Assembly: GCF_014205835.1 (NCBI RefSeq)
Contig: NZ_JACHCQ010000001.1
Location: 124,001 to 188,000 of the forward strand
Source of the DNA: Pedobacter sp. AK013
Lineage (GTDB): Bacteria > Bacteroidota > Bacteroidia > Sphingobacteriales > Sphingobacteriaceae
Reading direction: 5' to 3'
Length of the DNA stretch: 64,000 bases
Both the position numbers and the translations under genes were made by a program. The notes under the pieces are model-generated. The model ran no database searches. It was not told where the DNA came from and saw nothing but the letters and a program-made list of their open reading frames with translations. Positions 55,736-63,942 of this stretch are shown here, in pieces. Position 1 is the first letter of the stretch, and each line of letters begins with the position of its first letter.

Positions 55736-56353
55736 TTATAAATTATTTAGTATTTTCAAAAATTCATCATAAGCATCTGCTACAATGGTTTCTGCGTTTT
55801 TAATATTCGCGTTTTGCGTACGGGAACCTATTTCCAAACTACACATGCCATGCAGACAGCTCCATATCAGAAAACATAATGGTTCCAGTTTATGGCCTTT
55901 AAAATGCCCGGCATCCATGCACTGTTTTGCCGTTGTTCTTAACACATCAAAACTTGCTTTCCCTTCATCCCACTCATCTTTTTGGATTGTTTCCAGGAAC
56001 TCTATAGGTGCTTTAAGCGTAAACATCAGGTCATACATCTCCGGGTAATCCAGGGCATAATTGGTATATACCTTGCCCATTGCCTTTAGCCGTTCCATCG
56101 GATCTGTTACACTAAATAATATTTTTAACTGGCCGCCAAGGTCAACAAAACCTTGTGTGTGCAATGCATGGAGTATTTCATTCTTATCCCTGAAATAAAC
56201 ATATACAGTACCAATGCTATAGTCTATGGAATCAGCAATATTTCTGATGGTGGTTTGCCCAATGCCTTTTTCCACAAACAACTTACGGGCAGCTTTTAAA
56301 ATAAGTGCCTTCAGTTCTTCCTTCTCTCTTGTTTTTCTTTCTTTGCTTCCCAT
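55736..56353 (-). CDS. TetR family transcriptional regulator
   Basis: 205 residues. The N-terminal HTH (ARKLFVEKGIGQTTIRNIADSIDYSIGTVYVYFRDKNEIL) is clearly TetR, followed by a helical ligand domain. The ATG at 56353 starts right at the domain; an upstream ATG at 56392 lies within the operator palindrome and is unlikely. It probably represses itself and the efflux operon, released by a pump substrate. Confidence 0.92.
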   Translation of the reverse strand: MGSKERKTREKEELKALILKAARKLFVEKGIGQTTIRNIADSIDYSIGTVYVYFRDKNEILHALHTQGFVDLGGQLKILFSVTDPMERLKAMGKVYTNYALDYPEMYDLMFTLKAPIEFLETIQKDEWDEGKASFDVLRTTAKQCMDAGHFKGHKLEPLCFLIWSCLHGMCSLEIGSRTQNANIKNAETIVADAYDEFLKILNNL

Positions 56354-56374
56354 ATAATTAATTTCAGCACAAAG

Positions 56375-56395
56375 AAAATGAACATTGTTCATTTT
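56375..56395. promoter_or_regulatory. TetR-type operator before tetR
   Basis: AAAATGAACA and TGTTCATTTT are perfect 10-base arms around a single T. The core TGAAC-ATT-GTTCA equals the site before tolC. Confidence 0.7.
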
Positions 56396-56911
56396 TGCAA
56401 ATAAATTTTATTTTTTTGCTGCTATTTGGAAAATAACTTAAGTTGATGGTCAACGACAAGCACTTTCAAGACGGGATAACAGCCCGGCAATCAAATTGGC
56501 GGCCAGCTTAGACCGAAAGAGGTGATCACTTTGGAGTTCTTCTCTATTTTTGTTGGTAAAGTGGATAAACCAGAAAGCGTTGACCCCATCTCATCAAAAA
56601 CAAGCACATAATAACTTACTGTTTTTCAGATAGTTTACCCATATCTTAAAATTAACAAAAGGAGGTCAATAAAATTGGTTTATGCAGCTAATCCTTCAAA
56701 CTTTGCTTGCTAAAAAACGATGAAATTATTATCTTTACTTCGATAAGGAAATGCATATTTCAGTATCAGGATGTATAGAATTTGTAGGCCGCAAGTATAG
56801 GTCTCAGACTTGTAAAATTATAACTTAGGAGTTTTTGCGTCTATCGTGTAGTCGCAAGACAAAAGACGATACAAATAACTAAAAATCAGACTCTTAAATA
56901 ATTAGCGTTAG

Positions 56912-56926
56912 TCCCTCGCTCTCCGC
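56912..56926 (+). repeat. Exact copy of the tRNA-Ser 3' end (possible att site)
   Basis: TCCCTCGCTCTCCGC equals bases 47793-47807 at the end of tRNA-Ser, same orientation. The sequence upstream does not fold as a tRNA. A terminator-like hairpin follows, as expected of the original tRNA downstream flank. Confidence 0.65.
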
Positions 56927-56935
56927 ACAAAAACG

Positions 56936-56959
56936 AAACCCGACGATAGTCGGTTTTTT
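56936..56959 (+). terminator. Orphan terminator-like hairpin after the tRNA remnant
   Basis: CCGAC-GATA-GTCGG followed by six T; there is no gene upstream that needs it. Confidence 0.6.
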
Positions 56960-57028
56960 GTTTTCCGGAATTTCACTAAGGCGCAACCTTAAATGGAAAA
57001 CCGGGAAACAAAAAGATGAGCACAACAA

Positions 57029-57099
57029 ATGCTTCGTTTAGTGAAGCCCCTCTTTGGGGATCACCGGAGCGCAGCGCAGGTAATTCCTCGCTCTTCGCC
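57029..57099 (+). repeat. Repeat C, copy 1, ending in a degenerate tRNA-Ser 3' end
   Basis: ATGCTTCGTTTAGTGAAGCC, a CCCC-TCTTT-GGGG hairpin, GATCACCGGAGCGCAGCGCA, then TTCCTCGCTCTTCGC (57084-57098), which is 13 of 15 identical to the tRNA-Ser end. Copy 2 is at 59658-59729. Confidence 0.7.
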
Positions 57100-57285
57100 C
57101 AAAAGAACTAGAGCCAGAAATTGGAAGATTTCAGGCTTTTTTCGTTTGCAAAAGCACGACCCTCCTAGCCTATCACTTTATCACTGAACAGCCGATCTAT
57201 AACGAAATATCTCACGGTATTCTGGTTTCCTGAAGCTCAACTTAAAAACTGGTAAAATATCTCTTGTATTCAACAGTAAACTAAC

Positions 57286-57537
57286 TTATTCTCCGATCTC
57301 ATCTTCTTCAGGTGGTCTTACAAAATGCAAAAATTCCATCTCTGTAACTCCAAAAGACTTAAAATTCACTTTTGCCTTTCGCAAAGAAATTGAATTTGGT
57401 CCCCCATCATCATCAATATGCTCCTCTTGATAAAAATCTTTATGCCAAAAACAAACCGGACAGATCGTTGAAATCGCATCTTTCTCGATCGTATAAAAAT
57501 TGCAACAAGCGCATTTAATTTTATTTTCTGTATCCAT
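57286..57537 (-). CDS. CPCC family cysteine-rich protein
   Basis: 83 residues. N-terminal zinc-site-like CACC and CPVC pairs (Cys9, Cys11, Cys12, and Cys27, Cys30), then GGPNSISLRKAKVNFKSFG, typical of the cysteine-rich CPCC family. Members are often encoded next to polymorphic toxins and are suspected immunity proteins. Here it sits downstream of an RHS toxin tip on the same strand, which fits that role. Confidence 0.8.
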   Translation of the reverse strand: MDTENKIKCACCNFYTIEKDAISTICPVCFWHKDFYQEEHIDDDGGPNSISLRKAKVNFKSFGVTEMEFLHFVRPPEEDEIGE

Positions 57538-57698
57538 TATTTTGCATGTATCAACCTATCCTCGACAAAACAACAGCCAATCAACTAGTTCTTAATTAGA
57601 CCTCAAGGTTGCAACAAATCTATTTATTTCCCACAGGTCTATAGGCGAGAGCAAGCGAGAGGATGGTGAATTACGATCAACAAGTAATACCTTCTAAT

Positions 57699-57920
57699 CT
57701 ATGATAGGATACAATTTACCCCAATTTTTTCGGCTTCTTTCAAAAATTCACTTGCTAAATCCAAATTGGGAATCTCTATAAGGACTTCTTCATCATCTAA
57801 GAGAATATCTACATTTAACTTTGATTCTTTTAGCGATTTCCCCAACATTTCCATTTGCAATTTTGTCAAAGATACTTTATCTAGGCCCTCCCTCCAGCCT
57901 GTTAATATTATTTTTATCAT
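57699..57920 (-). CDS. Small protein of unknown function in the RHS cassette
   Basis: 73 residues with no signal peptide. Alpha/beta pattern: IKIILTGWREGLDKVSLTKL, LNVDILLDDEEVLIEIPNL, EFLKEAEKIGVNCIL. It resembles small immunity-type proteins with a ribosomal L7/L12-like fold, but the family is not certain. Its place between the CPCC gene and the larger RHS-linked gene supports an accessory or immunity role. Confidence 0.5.
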   Translation of the reverse strand: MIKIILTGWREGLDKVSLTKLQMEMLGKSLKESKLNVDILLDDEEVLIEIPNLDLASEFLKEAEKIGVNCILS

Positions 57921-58165
57921 AACTTACTTTAATAACTATTGGTGATGGAACTTGACCTTTATATTTGCCTGTAGTTCTTTTTCCGCCTTGTATTATCGTT
58001 ATCTAGCGCAAGTCTTAGCGCCCACGGCCTTAGTAAAATCCTGACTTGGGCTTTCGTTAATCAATACAGTATCTTTATAAAAAATCTCAGCTAGTTAAAT
58101 ATAGTGAATGGAAAGTCATCCATCCAGCTGCCATCTCATTAAGATTCGCATTAATAAGGGAACAC

Positions 58166-58621
58166 TTAATCTATATTTATTACATCGCCATTAACACATT
58201 TAACAACAATGGCACCTTCAGTCAGCTTCATGTACTCAAAATAATCGGGTAAATTATATCTAGCGTTGATTTTAATGGTACTAGCATCGATTTTAATAAT
58301 CTCAAGTTCAGTAATCACATAAATAAATCCATCAATTAATTTCGTTTCATAGAAAAAATAATCCAGAGAAATAGTGGCTAGCATTCTTCCTGTTGACAGT
58401 TCTAATACTACAAAATTTAAATCAACTCCTATCGAACAACGAAATTCGTCAATTTCTGTTACTACAGGTTTGATCGCTGTGCTTTGCCAACCAAATTTAT
58501 AGCTATATGTTTTACCAGAAATTAAACCAAAATTTCTATCCGCCAATTTGTCCTCAAACAAAATGGGTATATTCTGGCTATGAAACTCAGACTCTGATAA
58601 TTCTTTAAATTTGATATTCAT
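58166..58621 (-). CDS. Putative immunity protein of the RHS toxin tip
   Basis: 151 residues, cytoplasmic, mostly beta-rich: YSYKFGWQSTAIKPVVTEID, FVVLELSTGRMLATISLDYFFYE, FIYVITELEIIKIDASTI. I do not recognise a named family. Its ATG is 2 bases after the stop of the toxin's last segment, the usual position of an immunity gene behind an RHS or CDI toxin tip. The role is inferred from this position. Confidence 0.6.
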   Translation of the reverse strand: MNIKFKELSESEFHSQNIPILFEDKLADRNFGLISGKTYSYKFGWQSTAIKPVVTEIDEFRCSIGVDLNFVVLELSTGRMLATISLDYFFYETKLIDGFIYVITELEIIKIDASTIKINARYNLPDYFEYMKLTEGAIVVKCVNGDVINID

Positions 58622-58623
58622 AA

Positions 58624-58770
58624 TTATTTAAAAATTTTAGGAATTATTGAAGAAACAGAAGGGGTAGATGCCATATTCCCATCCTTATAAAAGAACCCAA
58701 CACTGATGCTTCCTTTATTTGAGATATTGATCGTTTTCACTATCGTGACTCCGTAGTTAGTTGTTTTCAT
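58624..58770 (-). pseudogene. Shifted C-terminal end of the RHS toxin domain
   Basis: A 48-residue frame: [20 protein letters not shown], then GFFYKDGNMASTPSVSSIIP. Its ATG overlaps the RHS stop (ATGA). The text reads like the beta-rich last part of a toxin domain rather than a free small protein. One extra base near 58785 would fuse it to the RHS frame as ...[15 protein letters not shown]. It could instead be a genuine small coupled gene. Confidence 0.5.
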
Positions 58771-59690
58771 AGCTGAGGTTGGTGCATATTAAAAGCCTGG
58801 CTGAAAACACTTTTAAGTTGGCGTTCACTTGTAATTCCAAGAGTTGTTAAATCCTTCAAATTCTGTGCAGATCGCTTAATGTTATCTGTATTCCCACTTA
58901 CTACTTTCCCAAAAAAATATTCAAACTTACTCGGGTTAACCGTAAATTGAACAGGAATATTAAATTTAAAATTTGCAGCAGACCGCTGTTGCATTGAAAG
59001 CGATATACCTAATAAATCTTCAGGATCTCCTTCCTCACTCATAACCGCTTTCAATATTAGGACAGACCTGCCAACTCCACTGAGGCTCATTCCATAATTC
59101 ATCCACTTATCAAGAACTTGGTTTGTTGCTATGTTCCCTTTCGTAACCTGGTTAAGTGTATATCCATCCTTGGTTTTACGAATAATAGTTCCGGGCACAT
59201 TAACAGCATTTCTTCCTTCTTCAATTTCTTGCTCTTCTTCAGTATCCTGCTCCCCAGGGGCTTTATAAACATTTTCCACATCATCGCTTGTGAGTCCGTG
59301 TTCTTTCATAAAATCTTCCGTAGACATTCCATTTGGATCAATAAAACGAATGGGATTGTTTAAACCATAATTATAAGGCGAAACATTATCAAAGTCCTCC
59401 GAAAGTGGGTCTACAACATTCCATCTTCCAATCACCGGATCATAGAACCTCGCTCTGTAATCATATTCATTAAGCTCCTCTTGCAGCTCCTTGCCATTGT
59501 AAAGATACTTATTTGTTCCTGCTTTTATAACAGGTTCTTTCCTCAAACCAAATGCGTAATAGTCATCACGTTGTAACACCTCCAATTGTCCGATGGTTGG
59601 GTTTTTGTAAAATGTAACCCTTACATTACCCAAATGGTCTGTTAGATTGTACTCATAATGCTTCGTTTTAGTGAAGCCTCCATTTGGAGA
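58767..59690 (-). pseudogene. RHS repeat-associated core fragment with C-terminal toxin domain
   Basis: The open frame spans 59690-58767; a TGA at 59691-59693 lies inside repeat C, so the large N-terminal part of the RHS protein is missing. It starts [20 protein letters not shown] and contains the RHS core ([51 protein letters not shown]). About 190 residues of variable tip then contain [21 protein letters not shown]. Full RHS proteins have well over 1000 residues, so this is an orphan tip, useful only by recombination into a full RHS gene. The end is probably frameshifted as well. Confidence 0.75.
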
Positions 59691-59729
59691 TCACCGGAAC
59701 GCAGCGCATGTAATCTCTCGCGCTCCGCC
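59658..59729 (+). repeat. Repeat C, copy 2
   Basis: ATGCTTCGTTTTAGTGAAGC, CTCC-ATTT-GGAG hairpin, GATCACCGGAACGCAGCGCA, then TCTCTCGCGCTCCGC (59714-59728), 13 of 15 identical to the tRNA-Ser end. It is directly repeated with respect to copy 1 and overlaps the truncated start of the RHS fragment. Confidence 0.7.
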
Positions 59730-59736
59730 AATGTAT

Positions 59737-59780
59737 AAACAAGAAACGTTTTAAACATACGTTTAAAACGTTTCTTGTTT
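59737..59780. terminator. Long perfect stem-loop
   Basis: Twenty-base arms (59737-59756 and 59761-59780, built on AAACAAGAAACG and CGTTTCTTGTTT) around ATAC. It is placed after the end of the minus-strand M14 peptidase gene and next to repeat C. The stem is AT-rich, with a U-rich tail on the minus strand, so it may terminate that transcript. Confidence 0.55.
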
Positions 59781-59892
59781 AAGCTTCTTTTAAAGCATAT
59801 TACTGAGCAAAGATCAAAACTTCCACAGTAAGATAATATAGGTTTAAACCGATCAGGTACAGGAGATTAATCAGCACCCTATAATTTAAACA

Positions 59893-62568
59893 TTACCTAT
59901 ATCCGTTGTTCAGTAAATCGCCAAAAAATATTGCGTTTAAAAACAACCTTCCTGTTCCAAGCCAATATCCTCTATAAGTGGGATCATCAGCAAAAAGGAT
60001 AGCTTCGCCACTTCCAACCCCTGTTGCAATAATGGCTGCTGAATTGGCAACCTTAGCAATATTGGTCTTTGATGAGTAGCCGTTTATAAAAGGTTTGGAG
60101 ATATATTGTGCAACTGTTGCGTATTTATTAGCACTTGGTAGTAGTAACGTTGGCCCGTTCTTATTGATAAAAAGCTTGCGTGAGGTTACACCAAAAGAGA
60201 TTGGGTGGCTAATATCCAGATCGGATTGAAATATTGCACCATTAATACGCTTTGAACTTTCCACGTCTTCCTGCCTTGCATAGTCGAGTCTTTCACTAAG
60301 TGGTTTTACAGTTTTTGCAACAGATTCTGGACCTGTAATCTTTTGGTCTTTTTTTACTTCATCATCTGGCTTTGTTTTCGGAGCTGTTACTTGCGCAGGT
60401 AGTTCACCCCTTCTCTGAAAAACATCTGTTTCAGCAAGTTTTTCTTTAACGATTTCCTGTTGTACTGCCCATGCCGTTGCGGTTTGGAAAGTAATTAAAG
60501 TGCCACCCTCATTCACCCAAGCTTTGATCTTATCCACTGTTGCTTTATCCCATGCGCTGTAATTACCACCCGGAAGCACAAGAACATTATATCGGTTAAG
60601 CGGCGCCTTTGCAAAGTTCTGCAGATCCAGTTTGGTTACTGGAAGATCGAGCTGCTGGTTTAACAGAAACCATACCTGACCCGCCTCAGAAGCAGCCACT
60701 CCCTGACCAAAGGCCAGCGCAACTTCCGGTTTGCGTACTGTACGGATATTGCTGCTTCCCAGATCTATCCCTTCAGCACTAAAACCACTGGAAACGGCAT
60801 TAACTTCGATATTAGCTGTTCTGGCAACGCTGTTCAGGGCCGAATACAGTGAATCGGTAGAAACACGCTGGCCCACTACAGGAATAACTAATGCTCCTGG
60901 CAGATAAGCCTTTTTACCAGAAGAGGTATTTGCCGTAAATGATTTAAATGCTGTTTTTACCAAAATATCCTTCAATTGTAACTGATAGATGGCTTTGGTA
61001 AAGTTGAAATCACTTGAATTGATGAGGTAAGCATAATTTGAACGCTCTAACGCTACTTTTGAGGATGCAGCCACTGGCGCCTTAACAACAGCCCCTTTAG
61101 AAAAAGGCCCATTTAGTTTGGCATATTTAAGGCCATAGGCATGAATGATACTCCATCCTGTATTATCATAAAATATGCTGTCCTTTAAGGCATTCTCTTC
61201 AAAAATGGAGTGAACGATCAGAAAATTAGGCTGTGCGGCAGGCACAACATAAGATTTTCCTTTTTCAAAAGTTTTACCCTCCTGGCTCAGGTTGTCTTGA
61301 AGTTCATAAACATCTACATGATGCTGGAGCAATAGCCCTAAAAACTTCTGGGTCAGGTTTACATCATTCTTATCCCCAAATACAAATCCTTTTGCAGGAT
61401 TTTTCTGCCCTTGTTCCAAGGCATACTTAAAGAAATCTTTTTGAACTTTAAAGAGCCCATTTTTTTCTTCTACTGCGCCTCTGATAGTTGAAAAACTGGT
61501 AGTTAAATGGTTGCGGATGGTAAAAGCAAAAGTTAATGGCCCATTGCTCGATTCCTGAAGAATTCCACGCGAACTGGCTTGCTCGAACGTGGCAGCCACC
61601 GACCCGAAGAATTTAGGATAGGTTGATCCGTAGATTGGGGAAAGATTATCATAATTCTCTTTCGTAAAATAAAATGATCCGATATCATCAAGGGCTTTTG
61701 CATGATATTTAGCCAATATCACTTGATATTCGTACAAGAACTGTGGTATTATCGGACTTTCGTGATTCTTAGGCGTTGGCTCAAAATAGTAAGTTGCATT
61801 TGTTCCCTGCTCATGAAAATCGATCTGTACATTAGGATACCATTTATGAAAAAATGCCAGGCGGTTACGGCTCTCTACCTGTACAAGATTAAGCCAATCG
61901 CGGTTCAGATCCGTAAAATAATGGTTTGTCCTTCCATTTGGCCAGGCTTCCTGGTGTTCTTTATCAAGTGGATCTCCAACCGCCGGAAAAGAGTGATAGG
62001 CATTGTGCCAATTTGCCGCCCTATCCCTTCCATCGGGGTTAAGGGACGGATCGATAAAGATTACCGCTTGAGAAAGCCATTTTTGCGTTTCGGCATCGTT
62101 GCTGGCAGCCAGATAATAAGCCGTTAAAAGACTTGTCTCCGTACTGGAGGTCTCATTTCCGTGAACACCATAACCCAGGTTAATAATTACAGGCGAATTG
62201 CTGCCCAATACTGGTTTAGATGGGTCAACCTGACTGAGGTGTTCCGTTCTGATCTGTTCCAACCTGCTATAATTTGATGGATCAGTAACTGTTACAATGA
62301 TTTGTTCACGCTGTTCATAGGTCCTGCCGATCACTTCAACATGAATGCGGTTCGATACTTTTGCCAGTTCACGGAAGTAGGAAACCACTTGGTCATGCCG
62401 TGTAAAGTAAGTTCCGATAGGATAACCCAGAAAAGCTTCTGGAGTTGGAATTTTAGGGTCGAGTGCTTTCGCTTTCGGAAAGAAATAACTGTTCTGTGCA
62501 ACTACCTGCTGAATGCTGATTATCGTTAGTACGATGATTAACTTAAACAAATGAAGGTTTCTTTTCAT
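59893..62568 (-). CDS. Exported M14 family zinc carboxypeptidase-like protein
   Basis: 891 residues from MKRNLHLFKL with a signal ending at VVAQN. Zinc ligands His136-x-x-Glu139 in VHGNETSS and a later His in IDFHEQGTN fit family M14; RDRAANWHNAY supplies Arg/Asn substrate contacts. A C-terminal region of about 450 residues has a glutamine-amidotransferase-like pattern (VLVLPGGNYSAWD, TLITFQTATAWAV) and may bind rather than cleave. It would process peptides or peptidoglycan outside the cytoplasm. It is 18 bases after the SusD gene, so it is probably in the same operon. Confidence 0.87.
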   Translation of the reverse strand: MKRNLHLFKLIIVLTIISIQQVVAQNSYFFPKAKALDPKIPTPEAFLGYPIGTYFTRHDQVVSYFRELAKVSNRIHVEVIGRTYEQREQIIVTVTDPSNYSRLEQIRTEHLSQVDPSKPVLGSNSPVIINLGYGVHGNETSSTETSLLTAYYLAASNDAETQKWLSQAVIFIDPSLNPDGRDRAANWHNAYHSFPAVGDPLDKEHQEAWPNGRTNHYFTDLNRDWLNLVQVESRNRLAFFHKWYPNVQIDFHEQGTNATYYFEPTPKNHESPIIPQFLYEYQVILAKYHAKALDDIGSFYFTKENYDNLSPIYGSTYPKFFGSVAATFEQASSRGILQESSNGPLTFAFTIRNHLTTSFSTIRGAVEEKNGLFKVQKDFFKYALEQGQKNPAKGFVFGDKNDVNLTQKFLGLLLQHHVDVYELQDNLSQEGKTFEKGKSYVVPAAQPNFLIVHSIFEENALKDSIFYDNTGWSIIHAYGLKYAKLNGPFSKGAVVKAPVAASSKVALERSNYAYLINSSDFNFTKAIYQLQLKDILVKTAFKSFTANTSSGKKAYLPGALVIPVVGQRVSTDSLYSALNSVARTANIEVNAVSSGFSAEGIDLGSSNIRTVRKPEVALAFGQGVAASEAGQVWFLLNQQLDLPVTKLDLQNFAKAPLNRYNVLVLPGGNYSAWDKATVDKIKAWVNEGGTLITFQTATAWAVQQEIVKEKLAETDVFQRRGELPAQVTAPKTKPDDEVKKDQKITGPESVAKTVKPLSERLDYARQEDVESSKRINGAIFQSDLDISHPISFGVTSRKLFINKNGPTLLLPSANKYATVAQYISKPFINGYSSKTNIAKVANSAAIIATGVGSGEAILFADDPTYRGYWLGTGRLFLNAIFFGDLLNNGYR

Positions 62569-62585
62569 TTTTATCTTTAAAAAAA

Positions 62586-63923
62586 TTAATATCCTGGGTT
62601 TTGGGTTACATCCGGATCTGATTGTATATCTGAATATGGGATCGGGAACAGCCAAAAGTTTTTATTGTTTATACCTAGCACGGCGCCTGCTCTTTCGGTA
62701 CGAACTAGATCAAACCACCTGTGCGCCTCAAAGGCAAATTCTACCCCATTTTCATCTTCAATGGCCTGTAGCAATGCAACCTGTGTTGTGGCGCTGGTTG
62801 GGCCTACATCTGCTCTTGCTCTTACCGCATTCAGATCAGTAGCCGCATCTAAAAGCTTATTCTGCTGCGCCCTGGCCTCTGCCCGGATAAGATAAAGTTC
62901 TGCGATACGGATAAGATAAGAAGGATCTATACTGGTAGCCGTAGTATTATAAAGCACACCATAAATAGCAGTTCCACTACCCGCAATAAGACTATTCCTG
63001 GTTCCACCAATTGCCGGGTTATTGAGCTTGGCGACTAATGCATCGGAAGGTTTTAGTGTAAATTGCCCTCCTAAGGAACTTGGATACCATAGGTTCCAAT
63101 AACTGTTCCTGTCGTTCACAGAGTAGGCCAGTTCCAGTACCGATTCTGCTGTCTGGAAAGGTGCCGTAAAAAACGATTTATAAGGTTTTACCAATGTGTA
63201 TTTGGCATTATTAATCACCAGTGTGGCATAAGTTTCTGCATCTGCCCATTGTTTGCGATAAAGATGGAGCCTTGCTCGCAATGCCCTTGCAGCACTTTTC
63301 TGTGCGCGGTTTCTAGTGGTTGCATCTTCAGGCAGCAACTGCTCGGCCTGTATCAGATCGGCCAAAACCTGATCGTAGGTCTGATCTAATGTGCTGCGCT
63401 TAATCCCTTTTAATACACTTAAATCAGTTGTTGGCTTCAACTGAAGCTGAACACCTCCCCAGCCCCTTGCCAGATCGAAGTAAGACAATGCGCGGATAAA
63501 GTAGGCCTCTCCAAGGATGCTGTTTTTTTCTGTGGCCGTTAACAACGGATCACTTATCGAAGGCACAGCGGCAATGACACTGTTAACAGAGTTTATTGTC
63601 CGGTATATACCCTGATAGGCAGATACTGTAATCACATTATCGGTCGGAATTGCATTTTGATCAAGCTGGAGGTACTCACTTAATGTTCCGTTAAAAACAA
63701 CGTTATCGGTTGTAATTGTCCCCAGTGTTGGATAACTCGATGCATAATAACCTTGCAGGCGGTCGTAAGCGCCTATAATGGCAGCCCTGGCAGTATTAAC
63801 GTCTGTAATAGCACTTTCGGTTTGAAGCGCATTATTGGGTAACTCTTCCAGGTATTTTTTGCAGGAAACCGATAACAATACAACGGCTAAAAAAACTGCA
63901 TTTCTGATATATGATGTTTTCAT
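62586..63923 (-). CDS. SusD/RagB-family lipoprotein, second locus
   Basis: 445 residues. Lipobox VVLLSVSCKKY, then ELPNNALQTESAITD, the TPR-like AYFIRALSYFDLARGWGGV, and C-terminal VEFAFEAHRWFDLVRT and FPIPYSDIQSDPDVTQNPGY, all SusD hallmarks. With the upstream SusC end and the downstream M14 peptidase it suggests a peptide/protein uptake locus of the RagA/RagB kind rather than a glycan one (inference). Confidence 0.93.
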   Translation of the reverse strand: MKTSYIRNAVFLAVVLLSVSCKKYLEELPNNALQTESAITDVNTARAAIIGAYDRLQGYYASSYPTLGTITTDNVVFNGTLSEYLQLDQNAIPTDNVITVSAYQGIYRTINSVNSVIAAVPSISDPLLTATEKNSILGEAYFIRALSYFDLARGWGGVQLQLKPTTDLSVLKGIKRSTLDQTYDQVLADLIQAEQLLPEDATTRNRAQKSAARALRARLHLYRKQWADAETYATLVINNAKYTLVKPYKSFFTAPFQTAESVLELAYSVNDRNSYWNLWYPSSLGGQFTLKPSDALVAKLNNPAIGGTRNSLIAGSGTAIYGVLYNTTATSIDPSYLIRIAELYLIRAEARAQQNKLLDAATDLNAVRARADVGPTSATTQVALLQAIEDENGVEFAFEAHRWFDLVRTERAGAVLGINNKNFWLFPIPYSDIQSDPDVTQNPGY

Positions 63924-63942
63924 TTCTTAAAACTTTAAATCC

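Larger units (their letters stand above)
56397..57285. other. Gene-poor region with tRNA-Ser remnant and repeats
   Basis: About 890 bases without a convincing gene. Short open stretches such as VNDKHFQDGITARQSNWRPA (about 56446-56508) could be relics but were not recognised. It also holds the 15-base tRNA-Ser 3' end copy, a terminator-like hairpin and repeat C copy 1. Confidence 0.4.

Noticed and set aside
56446..56508. Possible transposon or recombinase remnant reading VNDKHFQDG
   Set aside because: Too short and unrecognised to call; no supporting repeats or neighbouring fragments.
47844..56926. Complete integrative element with integrase
   Set aside because: The terminal repeat is present but no recombinase, excisionase or mobilisation gene was found, so only a possible relic is claimed.
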